From Myxococcota bacterium (GTDB lineage: Bacteria; Myxococcota_A; UBA9160; JAFDET01), in the NCBI GenBank assembly GCA_028278065.1, contig JANQFA010000108.1, positions 1 through 53,021 on the forward strand: 53,021 bases of DNA, in the 5' to 3' direction. Position 1 is the first letter of the stretch; every line of letters begins with the position of its first letter. Below are positions 33,914 through 43,227 of this stretch, one piece after another. Under the pieces are notes generated by a model. It worked only from the letters and a program-made list of their open reading frames with translations, had not been told where the DNA came from and did not search any database. The translations under genes were made by a program, and so were the position numbers.

Positions 33914-33943
33914 ATGGACATGGCCCTCCGGCGGGGTCCCTGA
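33914..33943 (+). CDS. Possible leader peptide in the rimP attenuator
   Basis: A nine-codon frame (MDMALRRGP) follows GGAGGG. The internal ATG at 33920 has the better spacing (8 nt) and would give MALRRGP. It carries two consecutive CGG arginine codons and stops 9 bp before the terminator stem. A ribosome on it would open hairpin 1. Confidence 0.4.
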   Translation: MDMALRRGP

Positions 33944-33952
33944 GGACCGTGG

Positions 33953-33979
33953 AAAGTGGACGACATGTCCACTTTTTTT
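33953..33979 (+). terminator. Intrinsic terminator between pyrD and rimP
   Basis: A perfect 9-bp stem (AAAGTGGAC, loop GACAT, GTCCACTTT) is followed by four more T. It is the best intrinsic terminator in the window. It may end the ntrYX-rimI-pyrKD transcript, attenuate the rimP operon, or do both. Confidence 0.88.
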
Positions 33980-34022
33980 GTTTCTGGACCATGACATACG
34001 GGATGGCAGTCGGGAGCGGGCG

Positions 34023-34517
34023 ATGTACGCGGACATCCCGCTCGAATTGAGAGAGCTGATCGAGCCGATCGTCGCCGACCACGGGTTCGAGCTCGTGGAC
34101 GTCGAGACGCTCGGAGGACGAGGGTCGCAGGTGCTGAGGATCACCATCGATACGCCGGCCGGGGACGGAGCCGTCCCGGTGGACGACTGCGTCCAGGTGT
34201 CGCGGGAGGTGGATACCTCGCTCGACGCGGCCGACGCGATGTCGGGCCGCTACCGGCTGGAGGTGTCCTCGCCGGGCCTCGACCGCCACCTGGCCCGGGA
34301 GAAGGACTTCGCCGGCGCGGTGGGACGAGACGTCAAGCTCGAGACGCGCCACCCCCTCGACGGGCGCAAGCGTTTTCGCGGACGCCTCGTCGCCTTCGCA
34401 GGCGGGGAGGTCCACATGCAGGTCGACGGCAGCGACGTGGCGATTCCGTTCTCGGAGGTGGCCCGCGCGAACGCCGTCTACGAGATCGGGGCGGCCGACT
34501 TCGGCCGCGGCCGGTGA
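34023..34517 (+). CDS. rimP: Ribosome maturation factor RimP
   Basis: The 164-residue protein acts in 30S assembly. Typical segments are IVADHGFELVDVETLG, LRITIDTPAGDG, VDDCVQVSREVDTSLD and YRLEVSSPGLDRHL. The ATG at 34023 follows GGGAG at 34012-34016, and 43 bp separate it from the terminator of the leader. nusA starts 12 bp after its stop, the standard rimP-nusA-infB order. Confidence 0.94.
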   Translation: MYADIPLELRELIEPIVADHGFELVDVETLGGRGSQVLRITIDTPAGDGAVPVDDCVQVSREVDTSLDAADAMSGRYRLEVSSPGLDRHLAREKDFAGAVGRDVKLETRHPLDGRKRFRGRLVAFAGGEVHMQVDGSDVAIPFSEVARANAVYEIGAADFGRGR

Positions 34518-34529
34518 GGATGGACAGCC

Positions 34530-35945
34530 ATGATGTTCCAGGGGCTGAAGCGCGAGATCGACCAGGTCGCCAAGGACAAGGGCATCGACCGCATGGTCAT
34601 CATCGGCGCCCTCGAGGAGGCGCTCAAGCAGGCCGCACGGCGCAAGTACGGCCTCGAGCGCGCGATCGAAGCGCAGTACAACCAGGAGCTGGAGGAGATC
34701 GAGCTCTTCGAGTTCAAGATGGTCGTGGACGCGATCACGGATCCGGATACCCAGATCCTGCTGGCCGACGCGCGGGCCGACGACCCCGAGGCCGAGGTGG
34801 GTGACGAGATCGGGGTCAAGCTCGACACCGAGGAGTTCGGGCGGATCGTGGCTCAGACGGCCAAGCAGGTGATCATCCAGCGCGTCCGCGACGCCGAGCG
34901 GGACATCGTCTACGACGAGTACCAGGATCGCCAGGGCGAGGTCGTGAACGGCATCGTGCGCCGCTTCGAGAAGGGCTCGATCATCGTCGATCTGGGGCGC
35001 GCCGAGGCCGTCCTCCCCGTGAAGGAGCAGGTGCCGCGGGAGAACTACCGCCCCAACGATCGCATCCGCGCCTACGTGACGGAGGTGAACAAGGCCAGCA
35101 AGGGTCCCCAGATCATCCTCTCGCGGGCGGCCAGGGAGCTCCTCATCAAGTGCTTCGAGCAGGAAGTCCCGGAGATGTACGAGGGGATCGTCACCATCGA
35201 GGCAGCCGCCCGCGAGCCGGGAGGACGCTCCAAGATCGCGGTGGCGTCGCGCGACGGGGACGTCGATCCGGTGGGCGCCTGCGTCGGGATGAAGGGCAGC
35301 CGCGTGCAGGCGGTCGTGCAGGAGCTGCGCGGGGAGCGCATCGACATCGTGCCCTGGAGCCCGGACCCGGCGCGCTACGTGTGCAGCGCGCTCTCGCCCG
35401 CGGCCGTATCCAAGGTGATCATCGACGAGGGCGCCAAGTCCATGGACGTGATCGTCCCGGACGACCAGCTCTCCCTGGCGATCGGCCGCAAGGGCCAGAA
35501 CGTGCGTCTGGCGGTGCAGCTCACCGGCTGGCGCATCGACATCAAGAGCGAGTCGGCCATGCGCGAGGTGGCCGAGTGGCTGGCCCGGGCCGTCGGCGTG
35601 GTGGAGGGCTGCGGCGAGCCGGAGGCGGAGATCCTGCTCCAGCAGGGCATCACGTCCCTGGAGGACCTGGCCGACGTCGCGACCGAGCTGCTCACCTCCC
35701 TGCCCGGCATCGACGAGGCCGGCGCCGCGGCCATCAAGGCGGCTGCCGAGGAGCTGGCGGTGGAGAAGCGCGAAGAAGACGAGCGGCGTCGCCTCGAGGA
35801 GGAGGCCCAGCGCGCGGCCGAGGAGGAGGCGCGGCTGGCCGAGGCGTCGGCGGCGGCGGAGGCCGCCCCCGAGCCCGAGGCCGGCGCGGACGAGAACACT
35901 TCGGAGGCGGGCTCCGACGCAGGGCCGGCCGAGGGAACGAACTAG
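34530..35945 (+). CDS. nusA: Transcription termination/antitermination factor NusA
   Basis: The 471-residue protein has the N-terminal RNA polymerase-binding domain, S1 (GEVVNGIVRRFEKGSIIVDLG), KH1 (GGRSKIAVASRDGDVDPVGACVGMKGSRV) and KH2 (LSLAIGRKGQNVRLAVQLTGW). A single helix-hairpin-helix-like C-terminal region (GITSLEDLADV, SLPGIDEAGAAAI) is followed by an acidic Glu/Ala tail of about 70 residues. NusA modulates pausing and hairpin termination, so it could feed back on the leader terminator upstream of its own operon (inference). Confidence 0.95.
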   Translation: MMFQGLKREIDQVAKDKGIDRMVIIGALEEALKQAARRKYGLERAIEAQYNQELEEIELFEFKMVVDAITDPDTQILLADARADDPEAEVGDEIGVKLDTEEFGRIVAQTAKQVIIQRVRDAERDIVYDEYQDRQGEVVNGIVRRFEKGSIIVDLGRAEAVLPVKEQVPRENYRPNDRIRAYVTEVNKASKGPQIILSRAARELLIKCFEQEVPEMYEGIVTIEAAAREPGGRSKIAVASRDGDVDPVGACVGMKGSRVQAVVQELRGERIDIVPWSPDPARYVCSALSPAAVSKVIIDEGAKSMDVIVPDDQLSLAIGRKGQNVRLAVQLTGWRIDIKSESAMREVAEWLARAVGVVEGCGEPEAEILLQQGITSLEDLADVATELLTSLPGIDEAGAAAIKAAAEELAVEKREEDERRRLEEEAQRAAEEEARLAEASAAAEAAPEPEAGADENTSEAGSDAGPAEGTN

Positions 35946-35951
35946 GGGCGC

Positions 35952-38411
35952 ATGGCGAAGATCCGGGCGTACAAGCTGGCCGAAGAGCTCGGCCTCGATC
36001 GCAACGAGTTCGTCGAGAAGGCGCGGGCCTTCGGCGTCGAGCTGAAGAACGCGATGGCCTCCCTCGACGACGAGACGGCGTCGACGCTGCGCGACAAGTT
36101 CGGCGGCGGCCCTTCCCAGGAGGTCACCGAGAAGCGCGTCGAGTCCGAGGGCGGTCGCAAGATCATCCGACGCCGCCGTCGGGCCCGGGTCGAGGCCGCG
36201 CCCGAGCCGGTCGCCGAGCCCGCTCCGGTCGAGGAGGCTCCCGCAGTCGAGGCCGCTCCCCTCGAGGAGCCGGTGCCCGCGGTGGCCGAAGAGGCCCCTG
36301 CGCCCGCCGTCGAGCCCGAGGAGAGCGAGGTCGAGCCGGCCGCCGCTTCGGCGCCCGAGGTCGAGGAGGCCGAAGAGGAGGCCGCTGCGCCCGCCAAGCC
36401 CGCCGGCCCGGCGGCGCCGTCCGCACCGCGGGAGGCGCCGGGTCCGCCGGGGCGCGGCAAGCAGCGCAAGCGGGTGCGCGAGGTCGTGAACCTCAAGGAG
36501 CAGGAGCAGATCGCGCGCCAGGTCTCGGGCCGCACCGTGGTGCGGCGGGCCGTGCAGGTGGATCCGCGCGCCCTGCAGAACCCGCGGCGCAAGCGTCGCG
36601 ACGCCCCGTCCAAGCCGGCCGTGGCCAAGGCCGCGCCCAAGCAGGACAAGAAGATCGTGCGCATCGAGGGCACCGTCTCCGTAGGCGAGCTGGCGCGACA
36701 GCTCGGCCAGAAGGCGCCCGCCGTGCAGGGCAAGCTCATGTCTCTCGGCACCATGGCCTCGGTCAACCAGGCGGTCGATGCCGAGACGGCGGGCCTCGTC
36801 GCCAAGGAGTTCGGCTACGAGGTCCAGGACGTGGGCTTCCGCGAGGAGGAGGTGCTGGGCACCACCGAGGAGGCCGTCGCCGCGGAGAACGTGGTCCCGC
36901 GTCCTCCCATCATCACCGTGATGGGGCACGTGGACCACGGCAAGACCTCGATCCTGGACGCCCTGCGCAAGACCGACGTCGTCGCGGGCGAGGCCGGCGG
37001 AATCACGCAGCACATCGGCGCCTACCAGGTCACCGTGGACGGCGACAAGCTCACCTTCATCGATACGCCCGGGCACGCGGCCTTCACCACCATGCGTGCG
37101 CGGGGTGCCCAGGTGACCGACATCGTGGTGCTGGTGGTGGCGGCAACCGAGGGCGCCATGCCCCAGACCGTCGAGGCCATCGCCCACGCCAAGGCGGCGG
37201 CGGTTCCGATCGTGGTCGCGATCAACAAGTGCGACCTGCCGGAAGCCGACCCGCAGATGACGCGCCAGCGCCTCATGGAGCACGACCTGGTGCCCGAGGA
37301 GTTCGGCGGCGACGTCATCTGCGTGGAGACCTCGGCGACCAAGGGGACCGGCCTGGACAAGCTGCTCGAGATGCTGAAGCTCCAGGCGGAGCTGCTCGAG
37401 CTGAAGGCCGACCCGGAGACCCGGGCCCGCGGCGTCGTGCTCGAGGCCCAGCTCGACAAGGGCCGGGGCCCGGTGGCGACGGTGCTGGTGCAGCAGGGCA
37501 CCCTCAACCGCGGCGACATCGTGGTCTGCGGCACCGAGTCCGGCCGGGTGCGCGCCATGGTCGACGAGAAGGGCCAGCAGCGGAAGGAGGCGGGCCCCTC
37601 GGTGCCGGTCCAGCTGATCGGTCTCTCCGGCGTCCCCGATGCCGGTCAGCCCTTCAACACCGTGGAGAACGAGCGCGCCGCCAAGGAAGTCGTGGGGCAT
37701 CGCGCCAGTCAGGAGAAGGCGGCTGCCGCCGAGCCGGCGCGACCCCGCCGCACCCTGGAGGAGCTCTTCGCCCAGGTGGAGGGCGGCGAGGGTCCCAAGG
37801 AGCTGGCCGTCGTGCTGAAGGCCGACGTGCACGGCTCGGTGGAGGCGCTCCGCGACAGCATCGAGAAGCAGTCGACGGAAGCCGTCAAGGTGAAGGTCAT
37901 CCACTCGGGGGTGGGCGCCATCACCGAGAGCGACGTGATGCTGGCGCGGGCCAGCGACGCGATCATCGTGGGCTTCCACGTGCGGCCCGATCCCACGGCC
38001 CGCCGGGAGGCCGAGAGCCAGGGCGTCGACATCCGGCTGTACAAGGTCATCTACGAGGCGACCGACGAGATTCGCGCCGCGATGGCCGGGCTGCTGCCGC
38101 CGCGGGTGGAGGAGAAGGAGCTGGGCAGCGCCGAGGTGCGCCAGACCTTCACGATTCCGCGCCAGGGCACCATCGCCGGCTCCTACGTCAACGAGGGCCT
38201 CATCCGCCGCAACGCGCGGGTCCGCCTGGTGCGCGACGGCGTGCTCGTCTACGAGGGCAGGATCGGCTCCCTCAAGCGCTTCAAGGACGACGCGCGCGAG
38301 GTCCAGAGCGGGTTCGAGTGCGGCATCGGGATCGAGGGCTACAACGACGTGAAGGTCGGCGACCGAATCGAGGCCTTCGAGCTCGAGGAGAAGCCGGCCA
38401 CCCTCGAGTGA
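35952..38411 (+). CDS. infB: Translation initiation factor IF-2
   Basis: The 819-residue GTPase delivers initiator tRNA to the 30S subunit. It has an N-terminal IF2_N module ([21 protein letters not shown]) and a long Pro/Ala/Glu linker (residues about 75-165). A second N module precedes the G domain with GHVDHGKT from about residue 325, DTPGHAAF and NKCD. Domains II-IV follow, including [15 protein letters not shown] and the C-terminal tRNA-binding barrel. It begins 6 bp after the nusA stop. Confidence 0.96.
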   Translation: MAKIRAYKLAEELGLDRNEFVEKARAFGVELKNAMASLDDETASTLRDKFGGGPSQEVTEKRVESEGGRKIIRRRRRARVEAAPEPVAEPAPVEEAPAVEAAPLEEPVPAVAEEAPAPAVEPEESEVEPAAASAPEVEEAEEEAAAPAKPAGPAAPSAPREAPGPPGRGKQRKRVREVVNLKEQEQIARQVSGRTVVRRAVQVDPRALQNPRRKRRDAPSKPAVAKAAPKQDKKIVRIEGTVSVGELARQLGQKAPAVQGKLMSLGTMASVNQAVDAETAGLVAKEFGYEVQDVGFREEEVLGTTEEAVAAENVVPRPPIITVMGHVDHGKTSILDALRKTDVVAGEAGGITQHIGAYQVTVDGDKLTFIDTPGHAAFTTMRARGAQVTDIVVLVVAATEGAMPQTVEAIAHAKAAAVPIVVAINKCDLPEADPQMTRQRLMEHDLVPEEFGGDVICVETSATKGTGLDKLLEMLKLQAELLELKADPETRARGVVLEAQLDKGRGPVATVLVQQGTLNRGDIVVCGTESGRVRAMVDEKGQQRKEAGPSVPVQLIGLSGVPDAGQPFNTVENERAAKEVVGHRASQEKAAAAEPARPRRTLEELFAQVEGGEGPKELAVVLKADVHGSVEALRDSIEKQSTEAVKVKVIHSGVGAITESDVMLARASDAIIVGFHVRPDPTARREAESQGVDIRLYKVIYEATDEIRAAMAGLLPPRVEEKELGSAEVRQTFTIPRQGTIAGSYVNEGLIRRNARVRLVRDGVLVYEGRIGSLKRFKDDAREVQSGFECGIGIEGYNDVKVGDRIEAFELEEKPATLE

Positions 38412-38462
38412 CGGTGCCGGCCCTCCCCTCCGGAGCTCGGCCTTCGCGATGGTGACCCCCGA

Positions 38463-38795
38463 ATGATCGTCGGCGCCGCGCTCGTCGAGCTGCACGTGCA
38501 CGGCTCCCAGTCCCTCAAGGAGAAGCGCGGGGTGGTGCGCTCGATCAGCCAGCGGGTGCGGAACCGCTTCAACCTGGCCGTGGCCGAGGTGGGCGGGCAG
38601 GACACCTGGCAGCGGGCCCAGCTGGGCTTCGCCGCGACCGGCGGCGATGTTCCGCGCGTGCGCGCGGTGCTGGAGCGTGCCGTTCGCTACGTGGAGGAGC
38701 TGCACCTGGCCGAGGTGGTCGCCTCGGACGTCGAGATCGTGCAGCTCCCGCACGAGGCGGTGGGGCTTCCCGACGAGGAAGGGGAGGAGGGCTAG
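38463..38795 (+). CDS. YlxP-like DUF503 family protein
   Basis: The 110-residue protein matches the small DUF503 family (GAALVELHVHGSQSLKEKRGVVRSI, FNLAVAEVGGQDTWQRAQLGFA). Homologues sit between infB and rbfA in many bacteria, and a link to RbfA or ribosome maturation is inferred from that context. The rbfA GTG follows its TAG with no gap. Confidence 0.88.
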   Translation: MIVGAALVELHVHGSQSLKEKRGVVRSISQRVRNRFNLAVAEVGGQDTWQRAQLGFAATGGDVPRVRAVLERAVRYVEELHLAEVVASDVEIVQLPHEAVGLPDEEGEEG

Positions 38796-39173
38796 GTGTC
38801 GCGGCGTACGGAGCGCATCGCCGAGCAGCTGCGCGGGGAGATCGCGCGCGTGCTGCATGAGGAGGTCACCGATCCCCGCATCGGCCTGGTCACCCTCACG
38901 CGCCTCGACGTGGCCCCGGACCTCTCCAGTGCGCTGGTCTTCTGGAGCTGCGTCGGAGAGAGCGCGCCCGTGGCGGCGGGCCTCGAGAGCGCGGCCTCCT
39001 TCGTGAGGGGGCGCCTCGCCCGGGTGCTCCCGCTGAGGCGGGTGCCCGAGCTGCGCTTCCGCCACGATCCCTCCTTCGAGCTGGCCGACCGCACCCTGGC
39101 GGCGCTGCGCGACGTGGCCGCGGAGGGGGAGGCGGCCGCCGAGCCCGGCGAGGAGTCCGATGGCCCGGCGTAG
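38796..39173 (+). CDS. rbfA: Ribosome-binding factor A
   Basis: The 125-residue protein has the RbfA KH-type fold signature (RRTERIAEQLRGEIARVLHEE, TDPRIGLVTLTRLDVAPDLS, LPLRRVPELRFRHDPSFE). It assists late 30S maturation. The GTG start directly abuts the preceding stop, and GGGGAGGAGG lies just upstream (38781-38790). The acidic tail overlaps truB by 14 bp. Confidence 0.93.
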   Translation: MSRRTERIAEQLRGEIARVLHEEVTDPRIGLVTLTRLDVAPDLSSALVFWSCVGESAPVAAGLESAASFVRGRLARVLPLRRVPELRFRHDPSFELADRTLAALRDVAAEGEAAAEPGEESDGPA

Positions 39174-40080
39174 CCGCAAGGAGCAGCCGGGTCCGAGCGG
39201 ATTCCTGGTGGTCGACAAGCCGCCCGGCGTCACCTCACACGACGTGGTGGACTCGGCGCGGCGCTGGCTGGGAACCCGTCGCATCGGGCATCTGGGTACC
39301 CTGGACCCGCAGGCCACCGGCGTGCTGCCGCTGGCCGTGCGCGAGGCCACCAAGCTGGTGCCCTTCCTCGAGGGCGGGCGCAAGGAGTACGTGGGCGCGA
39401 TCCATCTGGGTGCGCGCACCGATACCCTGGACGGGGACGGCGAGGTGACCTGGCGCCACGAAGGGCCGCTTCCGGATGCGGAGCGGGTCGCCCGGGCCAT
39501 GCGCGAGTTCGAGGGCGAGATCGAGCAGACCCCGCCGATGTACAGCGCCGTGAAGCAGGGAGGGGTCCCGCTCCACAAGCTGGCCCGCCGCGGCGAGGAG
39601 GTCGAGCGGCCGCCGCGCCGGGTCCGGATCCACCGCTTCGTGCTGGCCCGCTTCGAGTCGCCCCGGGTCCACATCGAGGTGGAGTGCTCGCCCGGCACCT
39701 ACGTACGCGTGCTGGCCGCCGACCTCGGCGAAGCGCTCGGCTGCGGCGGCTACCTGGAGGCACTGCGACGTACGCGAAGCGGGCCCTTCACGGCCGACCA
39801 GGCCCTTCCGGTGGAGCGCCTCGAGGCCGAGGCCGAGGCGGGCAAGCTCGGCGAGCACCTCATCCCGGAGGCCGAGGCGCTGGAGTACCCGGTCTTCACC
39901 CTGGGGGACGAGGAGGCGAGGCGGGTTCGCCACGGTGGCGAGGTGCCGGTACCCCGCAACCGCTTCAGCGACCCCCCGGGCACGCGGATCTCGGCCGTGA
40001 AGGACGGCGTGCTGGTGGCGGTGATGGAGCTCCGGGCGGACTACCGGCTTCGCCCGCTGCGGGTCCTGCGCCCGGCCTGA
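39160..40080 (+). CDS. truB: tRNA pseudouridine(55) synthase TruB
   Basis: The 306-residue enzyme makes pseudouridine 55 in the T loop of tRNA. Motif GFLVVDKPPGVTSHDVV and catalytic Asp in GHLGTLDPQATGVLPL are present, along with the YSAVKQGGVPLHKLAR and CSPGTYVRVLAADLG segments. A C-terminal PUA-like region follows (residues about 245-306). The ATG overlaps rbfA by 14 bp. Confidence 0.95.
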   Translation: MARRSRKEQPGPSGFLVVDKPPGVTSHDVVDSARRWLGTRRIGHLGTLDPQATGVLPLAVREATKLVPFLEGGRKEYVGAIHLGARTDTLDGDGEVTWRHEGPLPDAERVARAMREFEGEIEQTPPMYSAVKQGGVPLHKLARRGEEVERPPRRVRIHRFVLARFESPRVHIEVECSPGTYVRVLAADLGEALGCGGYLEALRRTRSGPFTADQALPVERLEAEAEAGKLGEHLIPEAEALEYPVFTLGDEEARRVRHGGEVPVPRNRFSDPPGTRISAVKDGVLVAVMELRADYRLRPLRVLRPA

Positions 40081-40217
40081 GGGCGAGCCGCTTGCCCCGC
40101 GCGGGTGGCTTTGGTACTCAACGCCCCCGGAAACGAAGAGAAACGAAAAGGTAGTACGGCGGCATCGGGCCGCTCACGAGCAATCGACCATCCGGTCGCA
40201 CCGGGACACGAGGCACG
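40081..40217 (+). promoter_or_regulatory. truB-rpsO gap with hairpins
   Basis: This 137-bp gap holds an imperfect GC-rich hairpin just after truB (about 40086-40111) and a 5-bp hairpin CGACC-ATCC-GGTCG at 40185-40198, 20 bp before the rpsO TTG. S15 often represses its own mRNA by binding leader structure. Whether this hairpin does so is inference. I see no clear promoter. Confidence 0.35.
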
Positions 40218-40484
40218 TTGGCTGACGCGGCAAAGAAGAGTGAGGTTGTCGGATCGTACCGACAGCACGAGAGCGACACCGGCTCGCCGGAAGTCCAGGT
40301 CGCCCTCCTGACCGAGCGCATCAACGAGCTTTCCGAGCACTTCAAGGTCCACAAGAAGGACCACCACTCCCGTCGCGGCCTTCTCAGGATGGTGAGTCAG
40401 CGCCGACGTCTGCTGGACTACCTCAATCGCAAAGACGCGGCACGCTACAAGAGCCTGATCGAGCGACTCGGCCTCCGCCGCTAG
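40218..40484 (+). CDS. rpsO: 30S ribosomal protein S15
   Basis: The 88-residue product has the S15 pattern ([45 protein letters not shown]). The start is a TTG at 40218, since no ATG or GTG fits the family length, with only a short GAGG at 40210-40213 upstream. pnp follows, the classic rpsO-pnp pair. Confidence 0.94.
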   Translation: MADAAKKSEVVGSYRQHESDTGSPEVQVALLTERINELSEHFKVHKKDHHSRRGLLRMVSQRRRLLDYLNRKDAARYKSLIERLGLRR

Positions 40485-40531
40485 TCGCCGCACCCTCTCA
40501 CAGGTTTCTCCCCGAGCGCGCTCGCACTGGA

Positions 40532-40551
40532 CCCGGACCACGGCGTCCGGG
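40532..40551 (+). promoter_or_regulatory. Hairpin overlapping the pnp ribosome-binding site
   Basis: A perfect 7-bp stem (CCCGGAC, loop CACGGC, GTCCGGG) has its 3' arm running into GGGGGAG, the ribosome-binding site of pnp. It is placed where E. coli carries the RNase III/PNPase autoregulatory hairpin. Confidence 0.55.
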
Positions 40552-40561
40552 GGAGACACAT

Positions 40562-42745
40562 ATGCCCTATTGGTTCGAACCCACAGTCGAGACCGTCGAG
40601 ATCGGCGGTCGCACCATCACCATCGAGACCGGCCGCATGGCCAAGCAGGCCCATGGCGCCACCGTGGTCAGCAGCGGCGAGACCGCCGTGCTGGTGACCG
40701 CGACCCACGCCGACCCGCGGCCCGGCACCGACTTCTTCCCGCTCACCGTCGACTTCGTCGAGAAGACCTCCGCGGCGGGCAAGTTCCCCGGCGGCTTCTT
40801 CAAGCGCGAGGCGCGGCTCTCGGACCGCGAGATCCTGGTCTGCCGCTTCATCGACCGCTCCATCCGTCCGCTCTTCACCGACGGCTACATGGACGAGACC
40901 CAGATCATCGCCACCATCCTCTCCGCGGACGGAGAGGTGCCGCCGGACATGCTCGGCTTCATCGGCGCGAGTGCCGCGCTCACGATCTCGGAGATGCCCT
41001 TCCTCGGCCCCATCGCGCCGATGCGGGTCGGGCGCATCGGCGGCGACTTCATCGCCTTCCCCACCGTCGAGCAGATGGAGGAGTCCGACCTGGAGCTGGT
41101 GCTCGCGGGGAGCCGCGACGCGCTGGTCATGGTCGAAGGCGAGGCGAAGGAGGTGCCCGAGGGCGAGATCCTGGCGGCCCTCAAGTGGGGTCACGAGGCC
41201 CTGCAGCCGCTCCTCGACACGCAGGAGTCCCTGCGCTCCAAGGCGGGCAAGGAGAAGCTCCAGATCCCCGCGCCGGAGAAGCCGGCCGACGGCCTCGAGG
41301 ACCGCATCCGCGGCGCCGCCGAGGCGCGCCTGGCCGAGGCCGTCGCGCTCACCGACAAGAAGGCGCGCTACGGGACGATCGCCGAGGTCGAGAAGGAGGT
41401 GGTGAACGAGATCACCACCGAGTACCGCAGCGAGAAGGTCGCGCTCGACAGCCTCGAGGCCGTCGAGGCGCGCCAGGCCGGGCTGCGCCAGCTCGCGTCC
41501 CGCACCAAGGACTTCCTCAAGGAGCTGCGCAGCGACCTGGTGCGCGAGAAGGTGCTGGCCCAGGGCGTGCGCATCGACGGCCGCGGGACCGCCGACATCC
41601 GGCCGATCGCCTGCGAGGTGGGCATCCTGGCCCGCGCCCACGGCACGGGCCTCTTCACCCGCGGCGAGACCCAGGCCCTGGTCTACGCCACCCTGGGCAG
41701 CGCAGGCGACGCACAGACCATCGACGCGCTCACCCAGCGCTACGAGAAGCACTTCCTGCTGCACTACAACTTCCCGCCGTTCTCGGTGGGAGAGGCGCGC
41801 TTCCTGCGCGGTCCCTCGCGGCGCGACATCGGCCACGGGAACCTGGCCGAACGAGCCATGGTCCCGGTGCTGCCGGACTTCGAGGACTTCCCGTACACGG
41901 TGCGGGTGGTCTCGGAGGTGCTCGAGTCCAACGGCTCGTCGTCGATGGCCACCATCTGCGGTGCCACCCTCTCGATGATGGATGCGGGCGTGCCGCTCAA
42001 GGCGCCGGTGGCGGGTATCGCCATGGGCCTCATCACCGACGGCGAGCGCACCGCCGTGCTCTCGGACATCCTCGGCGACGAGGATCACCTGGGCGACATG
42101 GACTTCAAGGTCGCGGGCACCCGCAATGGGATCACCGCGATCCAGATGGACATCAAGATCGAGAGCGTCGACTGGGAGGTGATGGCCAAGGCCATGGAGC
42201 AGGCCCGCGCGGGGCGGGTTCACATCCTCGACTGCATGCAGTCGGAGACGGCCTCCGAGCTGGGCGAGCTCACCGCTCGCGAGGAGCTCTCGCGCTACGC
42301 GCCGCGGGTCGACGTGCTCTGGATCAAGCCGGACCGGATCCGCGACGTCATCGGGCCGGGCGGCAAGGTGATCCGCGGCATCCAGGAGATGACCGGAGCG
42401 AAGATCGACATCGAGGACTCGGGCCAGGTCACGGTCTTCTCGCCCGACATGGACGCCCTGGCGCGTGCCAAGGCCATGGTCGAGGAGCTGACCCAGGAGG
42501 CCGAGATCGGCAGGCTCTACCTCTCGAAGGTGAAGCGCATCACCGACTTCGGGGCGTTCTGCGAGATCTTCCCGGGCACGGACGGGCTGGTGCACATCAG
42601 CCACCTGGCCGAGGGACGCGTCGAGCAGGTGACCGACTGCGTGCAGGAGGGGGACGAGGTGCTCGTGAAGTGCATCGACATCGACCCCTCCGGGCGCATC
42701 CGGCTCTCCCGCAAGGAGGCGCTGGCCGAAGCGGCCGACGCGTGA
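40562..42745 (+). CDS. pnp: Polyribonucleotide nucleotidyltransferase (PNPase)
   Basis: The 727-residue exoribonuclease has two RNase PH domains (FIDRSIRPLF and FFPLTVDFVEK in the first; FTRGETQALVYATLGS and ESNGSSSMATICGATLSMMDAG in the second). An all-alpha linker lies between them. KH (VIGPGGKVIRGIQEMTGAKI) and S1 (ITDFGAFCEIFPGTDGLVHIS) domains close the protein. It degrades RNA with phosphate as a trimer. The TGA overlaps the dut GTG. Confidence 0.96.
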   Translation: MPYWFEPTVETVEIGGRTITIETGRMAKQAHGATVVSSGETAVLVTATHADPRPGTDFFPLTVDFVEKTSAAGKFPGGFFKREARLSDREILVCRFIDRSIRPLFTDGYMDETQIIATILSADGEVPPDMLGFIGASAALTISEMPFLGPIAPMRVGRIGGDFIAFPTVEQMEESDLELVLAGSRDALVMVEGEAKEVPEGEILAALKWGHEALQPLLDTQESLRSKAGKEKLQIPAPEKPADGLEDRIRGAAEARLAEAVALTDKKARYGTIAEVEKEVVNEITTEYRSEKVALDSLEAVEARQAGLRQLASRTKDFLKELRSDLVREKVLAQGVRIDGRGTADIRPIACEVGILARAHGTGLFTRGETQALVYATLGSAGDAQTIDALTQRYEKHFLLHYNFPPFSVGEARFLRGPSRRDIGHGNLAERAMVPVLPDFEDFPYTVRVVSEVLESNGSSSMATICGATLSMMDAGVPLKAPVAGIAMGLITDGERTAVLSDILGDEDHLGDMDFKVAGTRNGITAIQMDIKIESVDWEVMAKAMEQARAGRVHILDCMQSETASELGELTAREELSRYAPRVDVLWIKPDRIRDVIGPGGKVIRGIQEMTGAKIDIEDSGQVTVFSPDMDALARAKAMVEELTQEAEIGRLYLSKVKRITDFGAFCEIFPGTDGLVHISHLAEGRVEQVTDCVQEGDEVLVKCIDIDPSGRIRLSRKEALAEAADA

Positions 42746-43227
42746 CCCGGCGCGGGAACGTGAAGGTCCGCATCGCCCGGCTGCCGGGCGCCGAGGACCT
42801 CGCGCTGCCCGCGCCCGCGACGCCCGGCTCCGCCGGGCTCGACCTGCCCGCGGCCGTCGAGGGGGAGCTCGAGCTTCCCCCCGGCGGCCGCGTTCTGGTT
42901 CCGACCGGATTCCGTGTCGCGATCCCGTCGGGCTGGGAGGGTCAGGTGCGCCCGCGCAGCGGTCTCGCCCTGCGCCACGGCATCGTCCTGCCCAACGCGC
43001 CCGGTACGGTAGACTCCGACTATCGGGGTGAGGTGCGGGTGATCCTCCTGAACACGGGCGACGAGCCCGTGAGGATTCGGCGGGGGGACCGCATCGCGCA
43101 GCTCGTGATTGCCCCCGTGGGGGCGCCGGAGTGGGAGGAGGTGTCGGACCTCGACGCCACCGAGCGGGGCGCCGGCGGCTTTGGCCACAGCGGCCGGGGC
43201 GGCGAGCGGGGCGAGGAGACGGATTGA
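42742..43227 (+). CDS. dut: dUTP diphosphatase
   Basis: The 161-residue trimeric dUTPase has motif 1 (GSAGLDLPA), motif 2 (RPRSGLALRHGI), motif 3 (NAPGTVDSDYRGEV), motif 4 (RGDRIAQLVI) and the C-terminal motif 5 (RGAGGFGHSGR). It keeps uracil out of DNA and makes dUMP. The GTG at 42742 overlaps the pnp stop. Another GTG at 42760 would remove six residues and is also possible. Confidence 0.94.
   Translation: MTRRGNVKVRIARLPGAEDLALPAPATPGSAGLDLPAAVEGELELPPGGRVLVPTGFRVAIPSGWEGQVRPRSGLALRHGIVLPNAPGTVDSDYRGEVRVILLNTGDEPVRIRRGDRIAQLVIAPVGAPEWEEVSDLDATERGAGGFGHSGRGGERGEETD

Larger units (their letters stand above)
33902..34000 (+). promoter_or_regulatory. rimP leader: hairpin 1, mini-ORF, hairpin 2 and terminator (putative attenuator)
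   Basis: Hairpin 1 is a perfect 10-bp stem (33902-33911 with 33924-33933) whose 5' arm contains the GGAGGG ribosome-binding site. Hairpin 2 is GGTCC-CTGA-GGACC with a one-base offset (33935-33948). The terminator follows at 33953. Loop bases 33915-33922 (TGGACATG) are complementary over 8 bp to 33964-33971 (CATGTCCA), part of the terminator loop and 3' arm, so the two pairings exclude each other. I recall an Rfam 'rimP leader' family in gammaproteobacteria with a terminator at this position. Whether this RNA is related is unknown. Confidence 0.6.

Noticed and set aside
33774..39698. A very long minus-strand frame opposite rimP-nusA-infB-rbfA-truB
   Set aside because: It covers well-recognised genes on the plus strand, and its translation is low-complexity His/Leu/Arg sequence with no family features.
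43109..43223. Upstream extension of the cdsA frame into dut
   Set aside because: The extension lies inside dut, and a TTG with GAGGAG overlapping the dut stop gives a family-length protein.
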